A DNA stretch of 64,000 bases from contig CAVPNW010000023.1 in assembly GCA_963706875.1 (NCBI GenBank), positions 99,701-163,700 of the forward strand, in the 5' to 3' direction. Positions 31,816 through 40,740 of this stretch are shown here, piece after piece; the stretch's first letter is position 1; each line of letters begins with the position of its first letter. The notes beneath the pieces are model-generated. The model was not told the origin of the DNA and did not search any database. It saw nothing but the letters and a program-made list of their open reading frames with translations. The translations under genes and the position numbers were made by a program. The stretch comes from Prado023 sp963706875 (GTDB taxonomy: Bacteria; Actinomycetota; Actinomycetes; S36-B12; CAIYMF01).

Positions 31816-34647
31816 TCAGCTGTCGTGCTGCAGGTCGGAGAGCAGCTCGTCGAGGTCATCGGGCTTCACCAGGACGTCGCGGGCCTTGGAGCCCTCCGAG
31901 GGGCCGACCACCCCACGCGACTCCATCAGGTCCATCAGGCGACCGGCCTTGGCGAACCCGACGCGCAGCTTGCGCTGGAGCATCGACGTGGAGCCGAACT
32001 GCGTGGTGACCACCAGCTCGATGGCGGCGATCAGCAGGTCGAGGTCGTCACCGATGTCGTCCTCGACGTCTCGCTTGGCCGACGCCTCGGTCAGGACGTC
32101 GTCGCGGTACTGGGCCGCCATCTGCTTCTTCACGTGGCCCACGACGGCGCGGATCTCGGACTCCGGGACGAACGCACCCTGGATCCGCATGGGCTTCGAG
32201 GCGCCCATGGGCAGGAACAACCCGTCACCCTGCCCGACGAGGGCCTCGGCCCCCGACTGGTCGAGGATGACCCGGCTGTCGGTCTGGCTGGAGGTCGCGA
32301 AGGCCAGTCGTGAGGGCACGTTGGCCTTGATCAGCCCGGTGACGACGTCCACGCTGGGGCGCTGGGTGGCCAGGACCAGGTGGATGCCGGCGGCGCGGGC
32401 CAGCTGGGTGATCCGCACGATCGACTCCTCGACGTCGCGGGGAGCGACCATCATGAGGTCGGCCAGCTCGTCGACGATGATCAACAGGTACGGGTAGGGC
32501 GCCAGCACACGCTGCGAGTCCGGCGGGACGGCCAGCGTCCCGGAACGCACCGCCCGGTTGAAGTCGTCGATGTGCCGGAACCCGAAGTGCGCGAGGTCGT
32601 CGTAGCGGGCGTCCATCTCACGGACCACCCACTGGAGGGCCTCAGCAGCCTTCTTGGGGTTGGTGATGATGGGGGTGATGAGGTGCGGGATGCCCTCATA
32701 GGCCGTGAGCTCCACCCGCTTGGGGTCGACGAGGACCATCCGGACCTCGGCCGGGGTGGCACGCATGAGGATGCTGGTGACAAGTGCGTTGATGCAGCTG
32801 GACTTGCCAGCACCCGTCGCCCCGGCGACGAGGATGTGCGGCATCTTGGCCAGGTTCGCGCAGACGTAGCCGCCCTCGACGTCCTTGCCGAGGCCCACGA
32901 GCAGCGGGTGGTGATCGGCCTGGGCTGAGGGCGCGCGCAGGGTGTCGCCCAGGGAGACCATCTCGCGGTCGGTGTTGGGGATCTCGATGCCGATCGCGCT
33001 CTTGCCCGGGATCGGCGACAGGATCCTGATGTCGGAGGTCGCCACGGCGTAGGCGATGTTCTTCGTCAGCGCCGTCACGCGTTCGACCTTGACGCTCTGG
33101 CCGAGCTCGACCTCGTAGCGGGTGACCGTCGGCCCACGCATGTACCCGGTCACCTGGGCGTCGATCTCGAACTGCGTGAGCACGTCGGTCAGGGCGGCCA
33201 CGACGCGGTCGTTGGACACGCTGCGCGCCTTCGGCGCCGTGCCGGCCTTGAGCATCGTCGGGGTCGGCAGCCGGTAGTCCGGTGCTCCCGGGAGGCGCAG
33301 CTGCTCGGGCCGGGCGATCGCCACGGTGCTGTGCTTGCCCGGCTTGGCTGCTGCCGCGGGACCAACGGCAGCCACCAGGGAGGCGAGGTTCGGGTCGGCA
33401 GGGCCGCTGTCGACGCCGAGGGCCTCAGCGGCGGCGATGCCCTCGACCTGGACGGTCTGGTCGTGCGGTCCGGTCCCGTCGGCGACAGGCGCGTCGGCGT
33501 CGAACAGCGCGTCGATGAGGGTCGGGTCATCCCCGACCGCCGGCTCAGCGGGCACCGTGGCCACGGCGGACACGAACGCCTCGTCGCCGGCCAGCGGCCC
33601 GTCGTAGGTGGGGGCCTCGGCCGGCTTGCGCGGGCGACGCATCCCGCGCATGAGGCCCAGCGCGCGCGCCTTGAGGACGGCGGCCGCCCCGGACGGCCTG
33701 GCAACGGGTGCCGCAGTGGCGCCCTCGACAGCCTCGAGCTCCGAGGCTTCGGCCGGGACCGGCGCCTCGGGATCCACATCCGGGGCCAGGGCTGCGTGCT
33801 TGGCCCGGCCGTCGACAGCCATGTCGCCCGCGGGCGGCTCCGCCTCACCGGCAGGTGCGGCTGGGTTGCGGCGCAGCAAAACGGCATCGCGCACTGCTCC
33901 GAGACGCTCGGGAACGGCGTGGATCGGGGTGGCTGTGACCACGAGCAGGCCGAAGCCGAGCAGGACGATCAACCACAGGTAGGCCAGCCAGATCCCGACG
34001 GCGGACACGATCGGCGCCGTGACGAGCCAGCCGACCCACCCACCGGCCGCCCGCATCGCCTCGGACCCGTCGCTCGGGGTGGGGGCACCCTTGACCAGCG
34101 ACCAGATCCCGCAGGCTGAGGCCAGCAGGATGGCGGTCCCGATCGCGAGGCGGCCAGTGGTGGATCCCTGGTCCGGGTGGCGGAGCACGCGCAGGGTCGC
34201 CCAGAGCAGGAAGACTGGGACGACGACGTCCAGCGCACCGACGGCACCGGTCACGAGGAAGCCGACGATGCCGGTCAGCCAGCCGTCGATGGAGAACCAG
34301 GTGACGGCGGCCACCACGATCGTCAGGGTGAACAGGAGCAGGCCGATCCCGTCACGACGGTGCGTGGCGTCGAGGTCGCGGGCGCTGCGACCGATGGCCC
34401 GCGCGACCCCACCGAGGATCGCCGCGAGGAGCAACCAGATGCGCGACACCCCACGACCGATCGCCCGGACGGCGCGTGCCACGGGCCCCGGCTGGCGGCG
34501 GGCGGACTGCTTGGGAGCGGTGCGCGGGACCGAGCGCGACGAGGCGCCCCGGGACTGGGCGGATCGGGCCGAGCCCTTGCGGGTGCCCCCCTGGGAGCTG
34601 CGTGAGGCGCTCGACGTGCGGGCGCGCGCAGGCGACTTGGTGGCCAT
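31816..34647 (-). CDS. ftsK: DNA translocase FtsK/SpoIIIE
   Basis: 943 residues. It pumps chromosomal DNA through the division septum. After a basic disordered N-terminus there are four membrane helices (about residues 75-260: LLAAILGGVARAI, LLLFTLTIVVAAVTWF, and others). A Pro/Ala-rich linker runs to ~470. The motor follows, with Walker A VAGATGAGKSSCIN and Walker B LLIIVDELADLMM. The winged-helix gamma domain that reads KOPS sites ends the protein (STSMLQRKLRVGFAKAGRLMD). It lies between rnj and rimO in conserved order. Confidence 0.95.
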   Translation of the reverse strand: MATKSPARARTSSASRSSQGGTRKGSARSAQSRGASSRSVPRTAPKQSARRQPGPVARAVRAIGRGVSRIWLLLAAILGGVARAIGRSARDLDATHRRDGIGLLLFTLTIVVAAVTWFSIDGWLTGIVGFLVTGAVGALDVVVPVFLLWATLRVLRHPDQGSTTGRLAIGTAILLASACGIWSLVKGAPTPSDGSEAMRAAGGWVGWLVTAPIVSAVGIWLAYLWLIVLLGFGLLVVTATPIHAVPERLGAVRDAVLLRRNPAAPAGEAEPPAGDMAVDGRAKHAALAPDVDPEAPVPAEASELEAVEGATAAPVARPSGAAAVLKARALGLMRGMRRPRKPAEAPTYDGPLAGDEAFVSAVATVPAEPAVGDDPTLIDALFDADAPVADGTGPHDQTVQVEGIAAAEALGVDSGPADPNLASLVAAVGPAAAAKPGKHSTVAIARPEQLRLPGAPDYRLPTPTMLKAGTAPKARSVSNDRVVAALTDVLTQFEIDAQVTGYMRGPTVTRYEVELGQSVKVERVTALTKNIAYAVATSDIRILSPIPGKSAIGIEIPNTDREMVSLGDTLRAPSAQADHHPLLVGLGKDVEGGYVCANLAKMPHILVAGATGAGKSSCINALVTSILMRATPAEVRMVLVDPKRVELTAYEGIPHLITPIITNPKKAAEALQWVVREMDARYDDLAHFGFRHIDDFNRAVRSGTLAVPPDSQRVLAPYPYLLIIVDELADLMMVAPRDVEESIVRITQLARAAGIHLVLATQRPSVDVVTGLIKANVPSRLAFATSSQTDSRVILDQSGAEALVGQGDGLFLPMGASKPMRIQGAFVPESEIRAVVGHVKKQMAAQYRDDVLTEASAKRDVEDDIGDDLDLLIAAIELVVTTQFGSTSMLQRKLRVGFAKAGRLMDLMESRGVVGPSEGSKARDVLVKPDDLDELLSDLQHDS

Positions 34648-34757
34648 GACGCGAGGCTACCGGGGGTGGGGCCTCCCGGAGGGCGTCCCCGATCCCGCGG
34701 GCGTTCGTGTCGTGCCCGTACGGGGAGCCCCCGGTCCGTGCGTGGGCAGCCCGGGGA

Positions 34758-36443
34758 TCAGACCTCGACGACCACCGGCACGATCATCGGCCGACGGCGG
34801 TGCGTGGAGCTCACCCAGCGCCCGACCTGGCGGCGCACGACCTGCTCGAGGGCGTAGACGTCGGTGCCGCCGTGGTGCAGCGCCTCCTCGAGCGCACGGG
34901 TGACCTGCGGCAGGACGTCGCGGAAGATCTCCTCGTCCTCGGCGAACCCGCGGGCGTGCAGCTCGGGGCCGGCGACGACCAGGCTGGTCTCGAGGTCCAC
35001 GACGACGAACACTGAGATGAAGCCCTCCTCGCCCAGGATCCGGCGGTCCTTCAGCGAGGCCTCAGTGATGTCCCCGACGGATGAGCCGTCGACGTACACG
35101 TGGCCGCACGGGACCGCGCCGACGATCGAGGCCCGACCGTCCACGAGGTCCACGACGACGCCGTCCTCGGCGATCAGGACGCGGTCGGCCGGGACGCCGG
35201 TGCGCACGGCGAGTGCGGCGTTGGCTCGCAGGTGGCGCGGTTCCCCGTGCACCGGCATCACGTTGGCCGGGGTGAGCAGGTTGTAGAAGTAGAGCAGCTC
35301 GCCGGCCGAGGCATGCCCGGAGACGTGCACCAGCGCATTGCCCTTGTGCACGACGTCCGCGCCCCAGCGCGTCAGGCCGTTGATGACGCGGTTCACCGGG
35401 TTCTCGTTGCCCGGGATCAGCGAGGAGGCCAGGATCACCGTGTCGCCCTCCCCCACCGTGATCGCGTGGTCCCCGTTGGCGATCCGCGACAGTGCGGCCA
35501 TGGGCTCGCCCTGGGATCCGGTGCAGATGAGCACCACCTCGTCATCGGGCAGCCCGACCAGGTCATCGGCCCTCACCAGGAGCCCGGGCGGGATCGTCAG
35601 GTAGCCCAGGTCGCGGGCCACGCCCATGTTGCGCACCATGGACCGCCCGACAAAGGCAGCCTTGCGGCCGTGCGCGGCAGTGGTGTCCAGGACCTGCTGG
35701 ATCCGGTGCACGTGTGAGGCGAAGCTGGCCACGATGATCCGGCCCCGTGCACGGTGGAACACCCTGTCCAGGACCGGGGCGATGTCGGCTTCGGCGGGCA
35801 CGAACCCGGGCACCTCGGCGTTGGTGGAGTCGACCATTGCCAGGTCGATCCCCTCCTCGGCCAGGCGCGCCAGCCCCCGCAGGTCGGTGATCCGGCCGTC
35901 GAGGGGAAGCTGGTCCATCTTGAAGTCCCCGGTGTGCAGCACGGTGCCAGCGGCGGTCCGGATGCCGACGGCCATGGCGTCGGGGATGGAGTGGTTCACG
36001 GCGAAGAACTCGCACTCGAAGGGCCCCAGCCGCTCACGCTGGCCCTCGCGCACCTCCAGCGTGTACGCCTTGATGCGGTGCTCGCGCAGCTTGGCCTCCA
36101 CCATGGCCAGCGTGAGCCGGGAGCCGAGCAGGGGGATGTCCGAGCGCGCGCGCAGCAAGAAGGGCACCGCCCCGATGTGGTCCTCGTGCCCGTGCGTGAG
36201 GACGATCGCCTCGACGTCGGCCAGGCGGTCGTCGATGTAGCTGAAATCCGGAAGGATGAGGTCCACGCCCGGCTGGGACTCCTCGGGGAACAGCACCCCG
36301 CAGTCGACGATCAGCAGCCGGCCGTCGATCTCCAGGACGGCCATGTTGCGACCGATCTCGCCGATCCCGCCGAGGGCAACGATCCGCAGGACCCCGGGCT
36401 CGAGCGCTGCCGGTACCGGCAGCTCATGGTGACCCGGCCTCAC
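34758..36443 (-). CDS. rnj: Ribonuclease J
   Basis: 561 residues, a metallo-beta-lactamase/beta-CASP RNase with endonuclease and 5'-3' exonuclease activity in mRNA and rRNA processing. The metal site is LTHGHEDHIGAVPFLL (HxHxDH), with VDCGVLFPEE before it. The beta-CASP block is CTGSQGEPMAALSRIANGDH, and VSGHASAGEL and MPVHGEPRHL follow. The GTG start forms a GTGA overlap with dapA, and a conserved dapA-rnj pair is common in actinobacteria. A later ATG would cut the conserved start ALGGIGEIGRNM only slightly, so the start is fairly secure. Confidence 0.95.
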   Translation of the reverse strand: MRPGHHELPVPAALEPGVLRIVALGGIGEIGRNMAVLEIDGRLLIVDCGVLFPEESQPGVDLILPDFSYIDDRLADVEAIVLTHGHEDHIGAVPFLLRARSDIPLLGSRLTLAMVEAKLREHRIKAYTLEVREGQRERLGPFECEFFAVNHSIPDAMAVGIRTAAGTVLHTGDFKMDQLPLDGRITDLRGLARLAEEGIDLAMVDSTNAEVPGFVPAEADIAPVLDRVFHRARGRIIVASFASHVHRIQQVLDTTAAHGRKAAFVGRSMVRNMGVARDLGYLTIPPGLLVRADDLVGLPDDEVVLICTGSQGEPMAALSRIANGDHAITVGEGDTVILASSLIPGNENPVNRVINGLTRWGADVVHKGNALVHVSGHASAGELLYFYNLLTPANVMPVHGEPRHLRANAALAVRTGVPADRVLIAEDGVVVDLVDGRASIVGAVPCGHVYVDGSSVGDITEASLKDRRILGEEGFISVFVVVDLETSLVVAGPELHARGFAEDEEIFRDVLPQVTRALEEALHHGGTDVYALEQVVRRQVGRWVSSTHRRRPMIVPVVVEV

Positions 36444-37348
36444 GCGTCGAATCCCGGCACCCCGGCGGCCGCGAGGTCCGCGCGCAGGGTGGCGACCTGC
36501 TCCGGGGTGGCATCGACCAGGGGAAGGCGCACCGGGCCGGAGGGCAGGTCGAGCTCACGCAGCGCCGCCTTGGCCATGATCACTCCCTGGGTGCGGAACA
36601 TGCCCACGTAGGCCGCGATCATCGACGCGTTCAGCTCGGTGGCGCGGGCGACATCACCGGACCGGTGCGCGTCCATCATCTCGGCGATCCGCTGGCTCAG
36701 GACGTGCCCCACGACCGAGACCACGCCCACGGCGCCGACAGAGAGCAACGGCAGCGTCAGGGCGTCGTCCCCGGAGTACCAGGCCAGGTCCGTGGCAGCG
36801 ATCACCGACGCTGCAGCCGCGAGGTCGGCCTTGGCGTCCTTGTTGGCCACGATCCGTGGGTGCTCGGCGATCCGGGCGAAGGTGTCGGACTCGATCGGCA
36901 TGCCGGTGCGCCCCGGGATGTCGTAGGTCATGATCGGCAGGTCGGTGGCGTCGGCGATCGCCAGGAAGTGCTTCACGAGCCCGGCCTGAGGGGGCTTGTT
37001 GTAGTAGGGCGTCACGAGCAGCAGGCCGTGCGCGCCGGCGTCCTGGGCGGCCCGGGCGATGTCGATCGAGTGCCGGGTGTCGTTGTTGCTGGCACCCGTG
37101 ATGATCGTCGCGCGGTCCCCCACGGCGTCCAGGACCACCTTGAGTGAGGCGATCTTCTCGGTATCCCGCAGGGTCGGGGACTCCCCCGTGGTGCCGTTGA
37201 CGATCAGGCCGTCGTTGCCCGCATCGACCAGGTGGGTCGCCAGTCGCGCGACACCGTCGTAGTCGACCTCCCCCTCGGCGGTGAACGGGGTGACCATCGC
37301 GGTCAGCATGTGTCCGAACGGTGCGGGGCTCTGGGGGTCGTATGCCAT
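36440..37348 (-). CDS. dapA: 4-hydroxy-tetrahydrodipicolinate synthase
   Basis: 302 residues. It condenses pyruvate with aspartate semialdehyde, the first committed step to diaminopimelate and lysine. It has the TIM-barrel motifs NGTTGESPTL, then LLVTPYYNKPPQ, catalytic Tyr142 (TYDIPGRTG) and Schiff-base Lys170 (VANKDAK). It forms an operon with rnj (four-base overlap). The sequence is full length with no anomalies. Confidence 0.96.
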   Translation of the reverse strand: MAYDPQSPAPFGHMLTAMVTPFTAEGEVDYDGVARLATHLVDAGNDGLIVNGTTGESPTLRDTEKIASLKVVLDAVGDRATIITGASNNDTRHSIDIARAAQDAGAHGLLLVTPYYNKPPQAGLVKHFLAIADATDLPIMTYDIPGRTGMPIESDTFARIAEHPRIVANKDAKADLAAAASVIAATDLAWYSGDDALTLPLLSVGAVGVVSVVGHVLSQRIAEMMDAHRSGDVARATELNASMIAAYVGMFRTQGVIMAKAALRELDLPSGPVRLPLVDATPEQVATLRADLAAAGVPGFDA

Positions 37349-37436
37349 GGGGACACGGTATCGGCCCGGCGGCCGCCCTGCGGTGACCGTCGCCCGACTC
37401 GCCCGACTCGCCCGAGGCCGGGCGGCCGGTGCGCCC

Positions 37437-38124
37437 TCAGCCCTCCGGCGTGATCAGGAAGACCGGGGTCAGCTCGTCACCCTGGCCCATGGGGTTGTCG
37501 AGCATGACCTCGCGGGCATCAGCCTCGGACATCGGCAGGTTGATGCTGCGCCCGACGACCTCGACGTTGATGTTGTTGCCGTCGATGACGTAGGCGGCGC
37601 AGCCGAACCTCTGCGCCAGCTCCTCGCAGATGGCGTCGGGGTGCTTCGAGGGCAGCATCGCGTACTGGTCGAAGGGCGCCATGGCATCAGGGTTGAAGCC
37701 GTCGATCTCCGAGATGTGGTTCCCGGCGATGCGGTAGAAGTCACCGTTGCGCCGGAGCACGAACTTGCCGATACCCCCGCCGATCACTGCAGCGATCATC
37801 CGGGGGTAGCCGACCTCGTCGATGGCCACCTGCATCTTCTTCGGGTGGCTGTAGCCGATGTCGCCGTTGTCGTTCTTCGGTCACGTACTTGACGATGAGC
37901 CGGGCCAGCCAGCTGTCCTGCACGTCGTCGATGTGCCGGACGTCCCCGTTGCAGATCGAGACGAACTTCTGCGACAGGCACAGGGTGGTCGCCGGGGTGA
38001 TGCGCTCCGCGGCGTACAGGGCGATCACGCCCCCGAGGTCCTCGCCGATCCCCACCTTGTGGGTCCTGACCGGTTCGCGCCGGTAGGCCCGGCCGTGGAC
38101 AACTCGGGTGGAGATCGCAGTCAC
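37437..38124 (-). pseudogene. F420-0:L-glutamate ligase-like protein, frameshifted as sequenced
   Basis: Starting at GTG 38124 (MTAISTRVVHGRAYRREPVR) the frame runs through DTLCLSQK-like sequence (TTLCLSQKFVSICNGDVRH) to IVKYVTE near 37880. It then shifts. The continuation in another frame is NDNGDIGYSHPKKMQVAIDE and onward to the stop at 37437, including FYRIAGNHISEIDG, PFDQYAMLPSKHPDAICEEL and DNPMGQGDELTPVFLI. A missing dinucleotide near 37874-37880 (GACCGAAGAAC where GACCGAGAAGAAC would be in frame) restores a protein of about 229 residues. The C-terminal part resembles the CofE-like family (YA.L...PD...E, NPxGQxDExTP). No other F420 genes are nearby, so F420 synthesis is not proven. It could be a true pseudogene or a sequence error. 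Confidence 0.6.
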
Positions 38125-38147
38125 GGCCCGGAGCCTACCGGGCGCGC

Positions 38148-38864
38148 CTACGGTGCGACACGGCCGTTGGCGACGAACGCGGCGTGGGTCAGGGGCATGA
38201 GCGTGGCCCACTCCTGTTCATAGCGCTCGGCGACCATCTCGATCTCCCGCTGCGGGAAGCTCGGGAACCGCGCGTCGTCGCTGTGCTTGCGCAGGGACAG
38301 GAAGTTCATCATCGCGCGGGCGTTCATGGTCACGTACGCCGAGGAGTAGATCGTCAGGGGCAGCACGATCCGGGCGACCTCGCGGGCCACCCCGGCCTCG
38401 AGCATCGTCTCGTAGGCGGCGTATGCAGCGCGGCACGCGGTCTCGGTCTCCGCCCGCACGATCTCGTACTGCTGCGGCGTGCCGTCGACGAACTCGTACG
38501 AGCCGGGCTTGCCCACCTGCACGAGCTTGCGCTCAGGTGCGGGGACGTAGAACGTCGGCTCGAGGACCTTGTAGCGACCCGATTCCTCGTTGTAGGACGC
38601 GATCCGGTGCCGGAAGTGCTCACGCCACATGAAGATGGGTGCCTGGACGAAGAACGTCATCGACGAGTGCTCGAACGGCGAGCCGTGGCGGTCGCGCATC
38701 AGGTAGTTGATGAGCCCCGAGGACTTGGCGGGGTCCGCCTCGAGGTCCTCCAGCGACTGCTCGCCCTTCGTGGACACCCGTGCGGCCCAGATCACGTCGG
38801 CGTCGCTGGCGGCGTGCTTGACGAGTTCGACGGTGACGTCGCTGCGGAACCTCAGCTCGGGCAT
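38148..38864 (-). CDS. thyX: Flavin-dependent thymidylate synthase
   Basis: 238 residues. It makes dTMP from dUMP with FAD and methylenetetrahydrofolate. The ThyX signature RHRIASYNEESGRY (RHRxxSxNxxSxRY) is at 85-98. Also present are SPFEHSSMTFFVQAPIFMWREHFRH and MNARAMMNFLSLRK. ATG 38864 (MPELRFRSDVTVELV) gives the usual length. ThyX near dapA and dapB is conserved in actinobacteria. Together with NrdJ it covers deoxynucleotide supply. Confidence 0.96.
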   Translation of the reverse strand: MPELRFRSDVTVELVKHAASDADVIWAARVSTKGEQSLEDLEADPAKSSGLINYLMRDRHGSPFEHSSMTFFVQAPIFMWREHFRHRIASYNEESGRYKVLEPTFYVPAPERKLVQVGKPGSYEFVDGTPQQYEIVRAETETACRAAYAAYETMLEAGVAREVARIVLPLTIYSSAYVTMNARAMMNFLSLRKHSDDARFPSFPQREIEMVAERYEQEWATLMPLTHAAFVANGRVAP

Positions 38865-38997
38865 GTGCGTCCTCCCAGGGGTCGTGCGTGGGGCGGGTGT
38901 GTCGTCGGCGGCGGCCACGCTACCGCCTGCGCGCCTGCGCGCGACGCAGGCTCCTTGTGGCTACGGTGTGGCGCATCACCCGTGTGACAAGGAGACC

Positions 38998-39306
38998 ATG
39001 ATGTGCGGTTGCTTCGTCCTTCTGCTCGGCGCGTTCGCCCCCCGACTGGCGCTGGCGCTGATGGCCCTGTTCAACGACGAGATCACCAAGGCCTTCGATG
39101 GCTCGTGGGTGATCCCCCTGATCGGCTGGTTCCTGCTGCCCTACACAACCTTGGTCTACGTCCTGATCTCCTGGTGGACCACCGGTGGGGTGTCGGGATT
39201 CGAGTGGTTCTTCGTGGCCCTTGCGTTCTTCGCCGACCTCGCGTCCTACGGCGGCGGCTACAACCGGCGCGCGGACCTGCGCTACCCCTCGACCAGCCCC
39301 GCCTGA
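38998..39306 (+). CDS. Small membrane protein of unknown function
   Basis: 102 residues. AAGGAG lies four bases before ATG 38998. There are three hydrophobic segments: CGCFVLLLGAFAPRLALALMALF (about 3-25), WVIPLIGWFLLPYTTLVYVLI (about 38-58) and FEWFFVALAFFADLASY (about 68-84). A polar YGGGYNRRADLRYPS tail follows. The order FLLPYTTLVYVLISWWTTGG recalls conserved actinobacterial small membrane proteins of unknown role. It is divergent from thyX and 134 bases upstream of gap. Confidence 0.65.
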   Translation: MMCGCFVLLLGAFAPRLALALMALFNDEITKAFDGSWVIPLIGWFLLPYTTLVYVLISWWTTGGVSGFEWFFVALAFFADLASYGGGYNRRADLRYPSTSPA

Positions 39307-39440
39307 GCACGCCACCGGGCCCGGAGGGCGTTCACCGGACGGTCATCCTTGGGCCGTTCGGCCAGCAGGCGATGCCCATCGGCGGCTAGTAGTGTGACCG
39401 GTGCTTGCACACGCCCCCGTACCCGATGGAAGGGAAACAC

Positions 39441-40454
39441 ATGGCAATCAAGGTAGGCATCAACGGATTCGGCCGGATCGGCCGGATGGTGTTCCGTGCC
39501 GCCGTCCAGAACTACCCGGACACGATCCAGGTGGTTGGGATCAACGACCTGCTCGACCCGGAGTACCTGGCCTACATGCTCAAGTACGACTCGGTCCATG
39601 GCCGGTTCAAGGGTGAGGTCTCGGTTGACGGCTCGAACCTCATCGTCAACGGCAACACGATCCGCCTGACCGCCGAGCGCGATCCCGCTGCCCTGGCGTG
39701 GGGCGACGTGGGCGCCGAGGTCGTCGTGGAGTCCACTGGCCTGTTCCTGGACAATGCATCGGCGTCGAAGCACCTCGAGGCCGGTGCGAAGAAGGTCATC
39801 CTCTCCGCTCCGTCCAAGGACGACACCCCGATGTTCGTGTTCGGCGTGAACTCCGACTCCTACGCCGGCCAGGCGATCATCTCCAACGCGTCCTGCACCA
39901 CCAACTGCCTGGCGCCGATCGCCAAGGTCATCCACGACAACTTCGGCATCAAGCGCGGCCTCATGACCACCGTGCACGCGGCGACTGCCACGCAGAAGAC
40001 CGTGGACGGCCCGTCGATGAAGGACTGGCGCGGCGGCCGCGGCATCCTGGAGAACATCATCCCGTCCTCCACCGGTGCGGCCAAGGCCGTCGGCAAGGTC
40101 CTGCCCGAGCTCAACGGCAAGCTGACCGGCATGGCCTTCCGCGTCCCGACCTCGGACGTCTCCGTGGTCGACCTGACTGTCGAGCTGGAGAACCCCGCCT
40201 CGTACGACGAGATCAAGGCCGCCATGAAGGCAGCGTCCGAGGGCCCGATGAAGGGCGTCCTGGGCTACACCGAGGACAAGGTCGTCTCCACGGACTTCGT
40301 GGGCGAGGCCATGACGTCGGTCTTCGATGCCGGAGCCGGCATCGCGCTGGACCCGACGTTCGTCAAGCTCGTCGCCTGGTACGACAACGAGTGGGGCTAC
40401 AGCAACAAGGTCGTCGAGATGATCAACGTCATCGGAGCGGACCTGGCCGACTGA
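39441..40454 (+). CDS. gap: Glyceraldehyde-3-phosphate dehydrogenase, GapA type
   Basis: 337 residues. It carries out phosphorylating oxidation of glyceraldehyde-3-phosphate in glycolysis. The Rossmann motif is INGFGRIGRMVFRA, catalytic Cys152 lies in SNASCTTNC, and His179 in TTVHAATATQK. It lacks the usual actinobacterial neighbours pgk and tpiA. Its text (YMLKYDSVHGRF, TAERDPAALAW, DWRGGRGILENIIPSSTGAA, GYTEDKVVSTDF) is close to the GapA class of gammaproteobacteria rather than the common actinobacterial Gap. Horizontal origin or a second gap copy is therefore possible. ATG 39441 is preceded by GAAGGGAAA. A stem-loop terminator follows. Confidence 0.95.
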   Translation: MAIKVGINGFGRIGRMVFRAAVQNYPDTIQVVGINDLLDPEYLAYMLKYDSVHGRFKGEVSVDGSNLIVNGNTIRLTAERDPAALAWGDVGAEVVVESTGLFLDNASASKHLEAGAKKVILSAPSKDDTPMFVFGVNSDSYAGQAIISNASCTTNCLAPIAKVIHDNFGIKRGLMTTVHAATATQKTVDGPSMKDWRGGRGILENIIPSSTGAAKAVGKVLPELNGKLTGMAFRVPTSDVSVVDLTVELENPASYDEIKAAMKAASEGPMKGVLGYTEDKVVSTDFVGEAMTSVFDAGAGIALDPTFVKLVAWYDNEWGYSNKVVEMINVIGADLAD

Positions 40455-40470
40455 TCGACCTGCACGACGC

Positions 40471-40506
40471 GATGTGGCCGGCTCCCCTCGGGGGGCCGGC
40501 CACATC
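40471..40506 (+). terminator. Stem-loop terminator after gap
   Basis: GATGTGGCCGGC (40471-40482) pairs perfectly with GCCGGCCACATC (40495-40506), with further CCC/GGG pairing inside. It begins 16 bases after the gap stop. No T-run. Confidence 0.75.
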
Positions 40507-40518
40507 GGCGTCACGGGG

Positions 40519-40605
40519 TCAGAAGAAGAGCACGCCGACGAACGTGGCTCCGATCAGGCAGATGATGAGGACGGCGGCGACGATCTTCACGATTTGAGGG
40601 TCCAT
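40519..40605 (-). CDS. Putative 28-residue single-pass membrane microprotein
   Basis: A short frame starts ATG at 40605 and ends TGA at 40519. It encodes MDPQIVKIVAAVLIICLIGA followed by TFVGVLFF, so nearly the whole chain is one membrane helix with a short charged N-terminus. It sits between the gap terminator and the MFS gene, on the opposite strand to both. GGGGGA about 10 bases upstream is a weak ribosome site. The composition (almost no charge and no stop for 28 codons) makes chance possible but less likely than for a random short ORF. No homologue is known to me. Confidence 0.4.
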   Translation of the reverse strand: MDPQIVKIVAAVLIICLIGATFVGVLFF

Positions 40606-40740
40606 GGGGCCATCATCCCCCACCGGTGAGGACTTTCCGGGCAATCCCGCGGTTGAGCTGCGGTGCGGTCGCGACTGAAACGGACCAGACGGCCACCGCA
40701 GGCCGCCGTGTCACGGCCGGCGCAGTGTCAGACTCACGCC

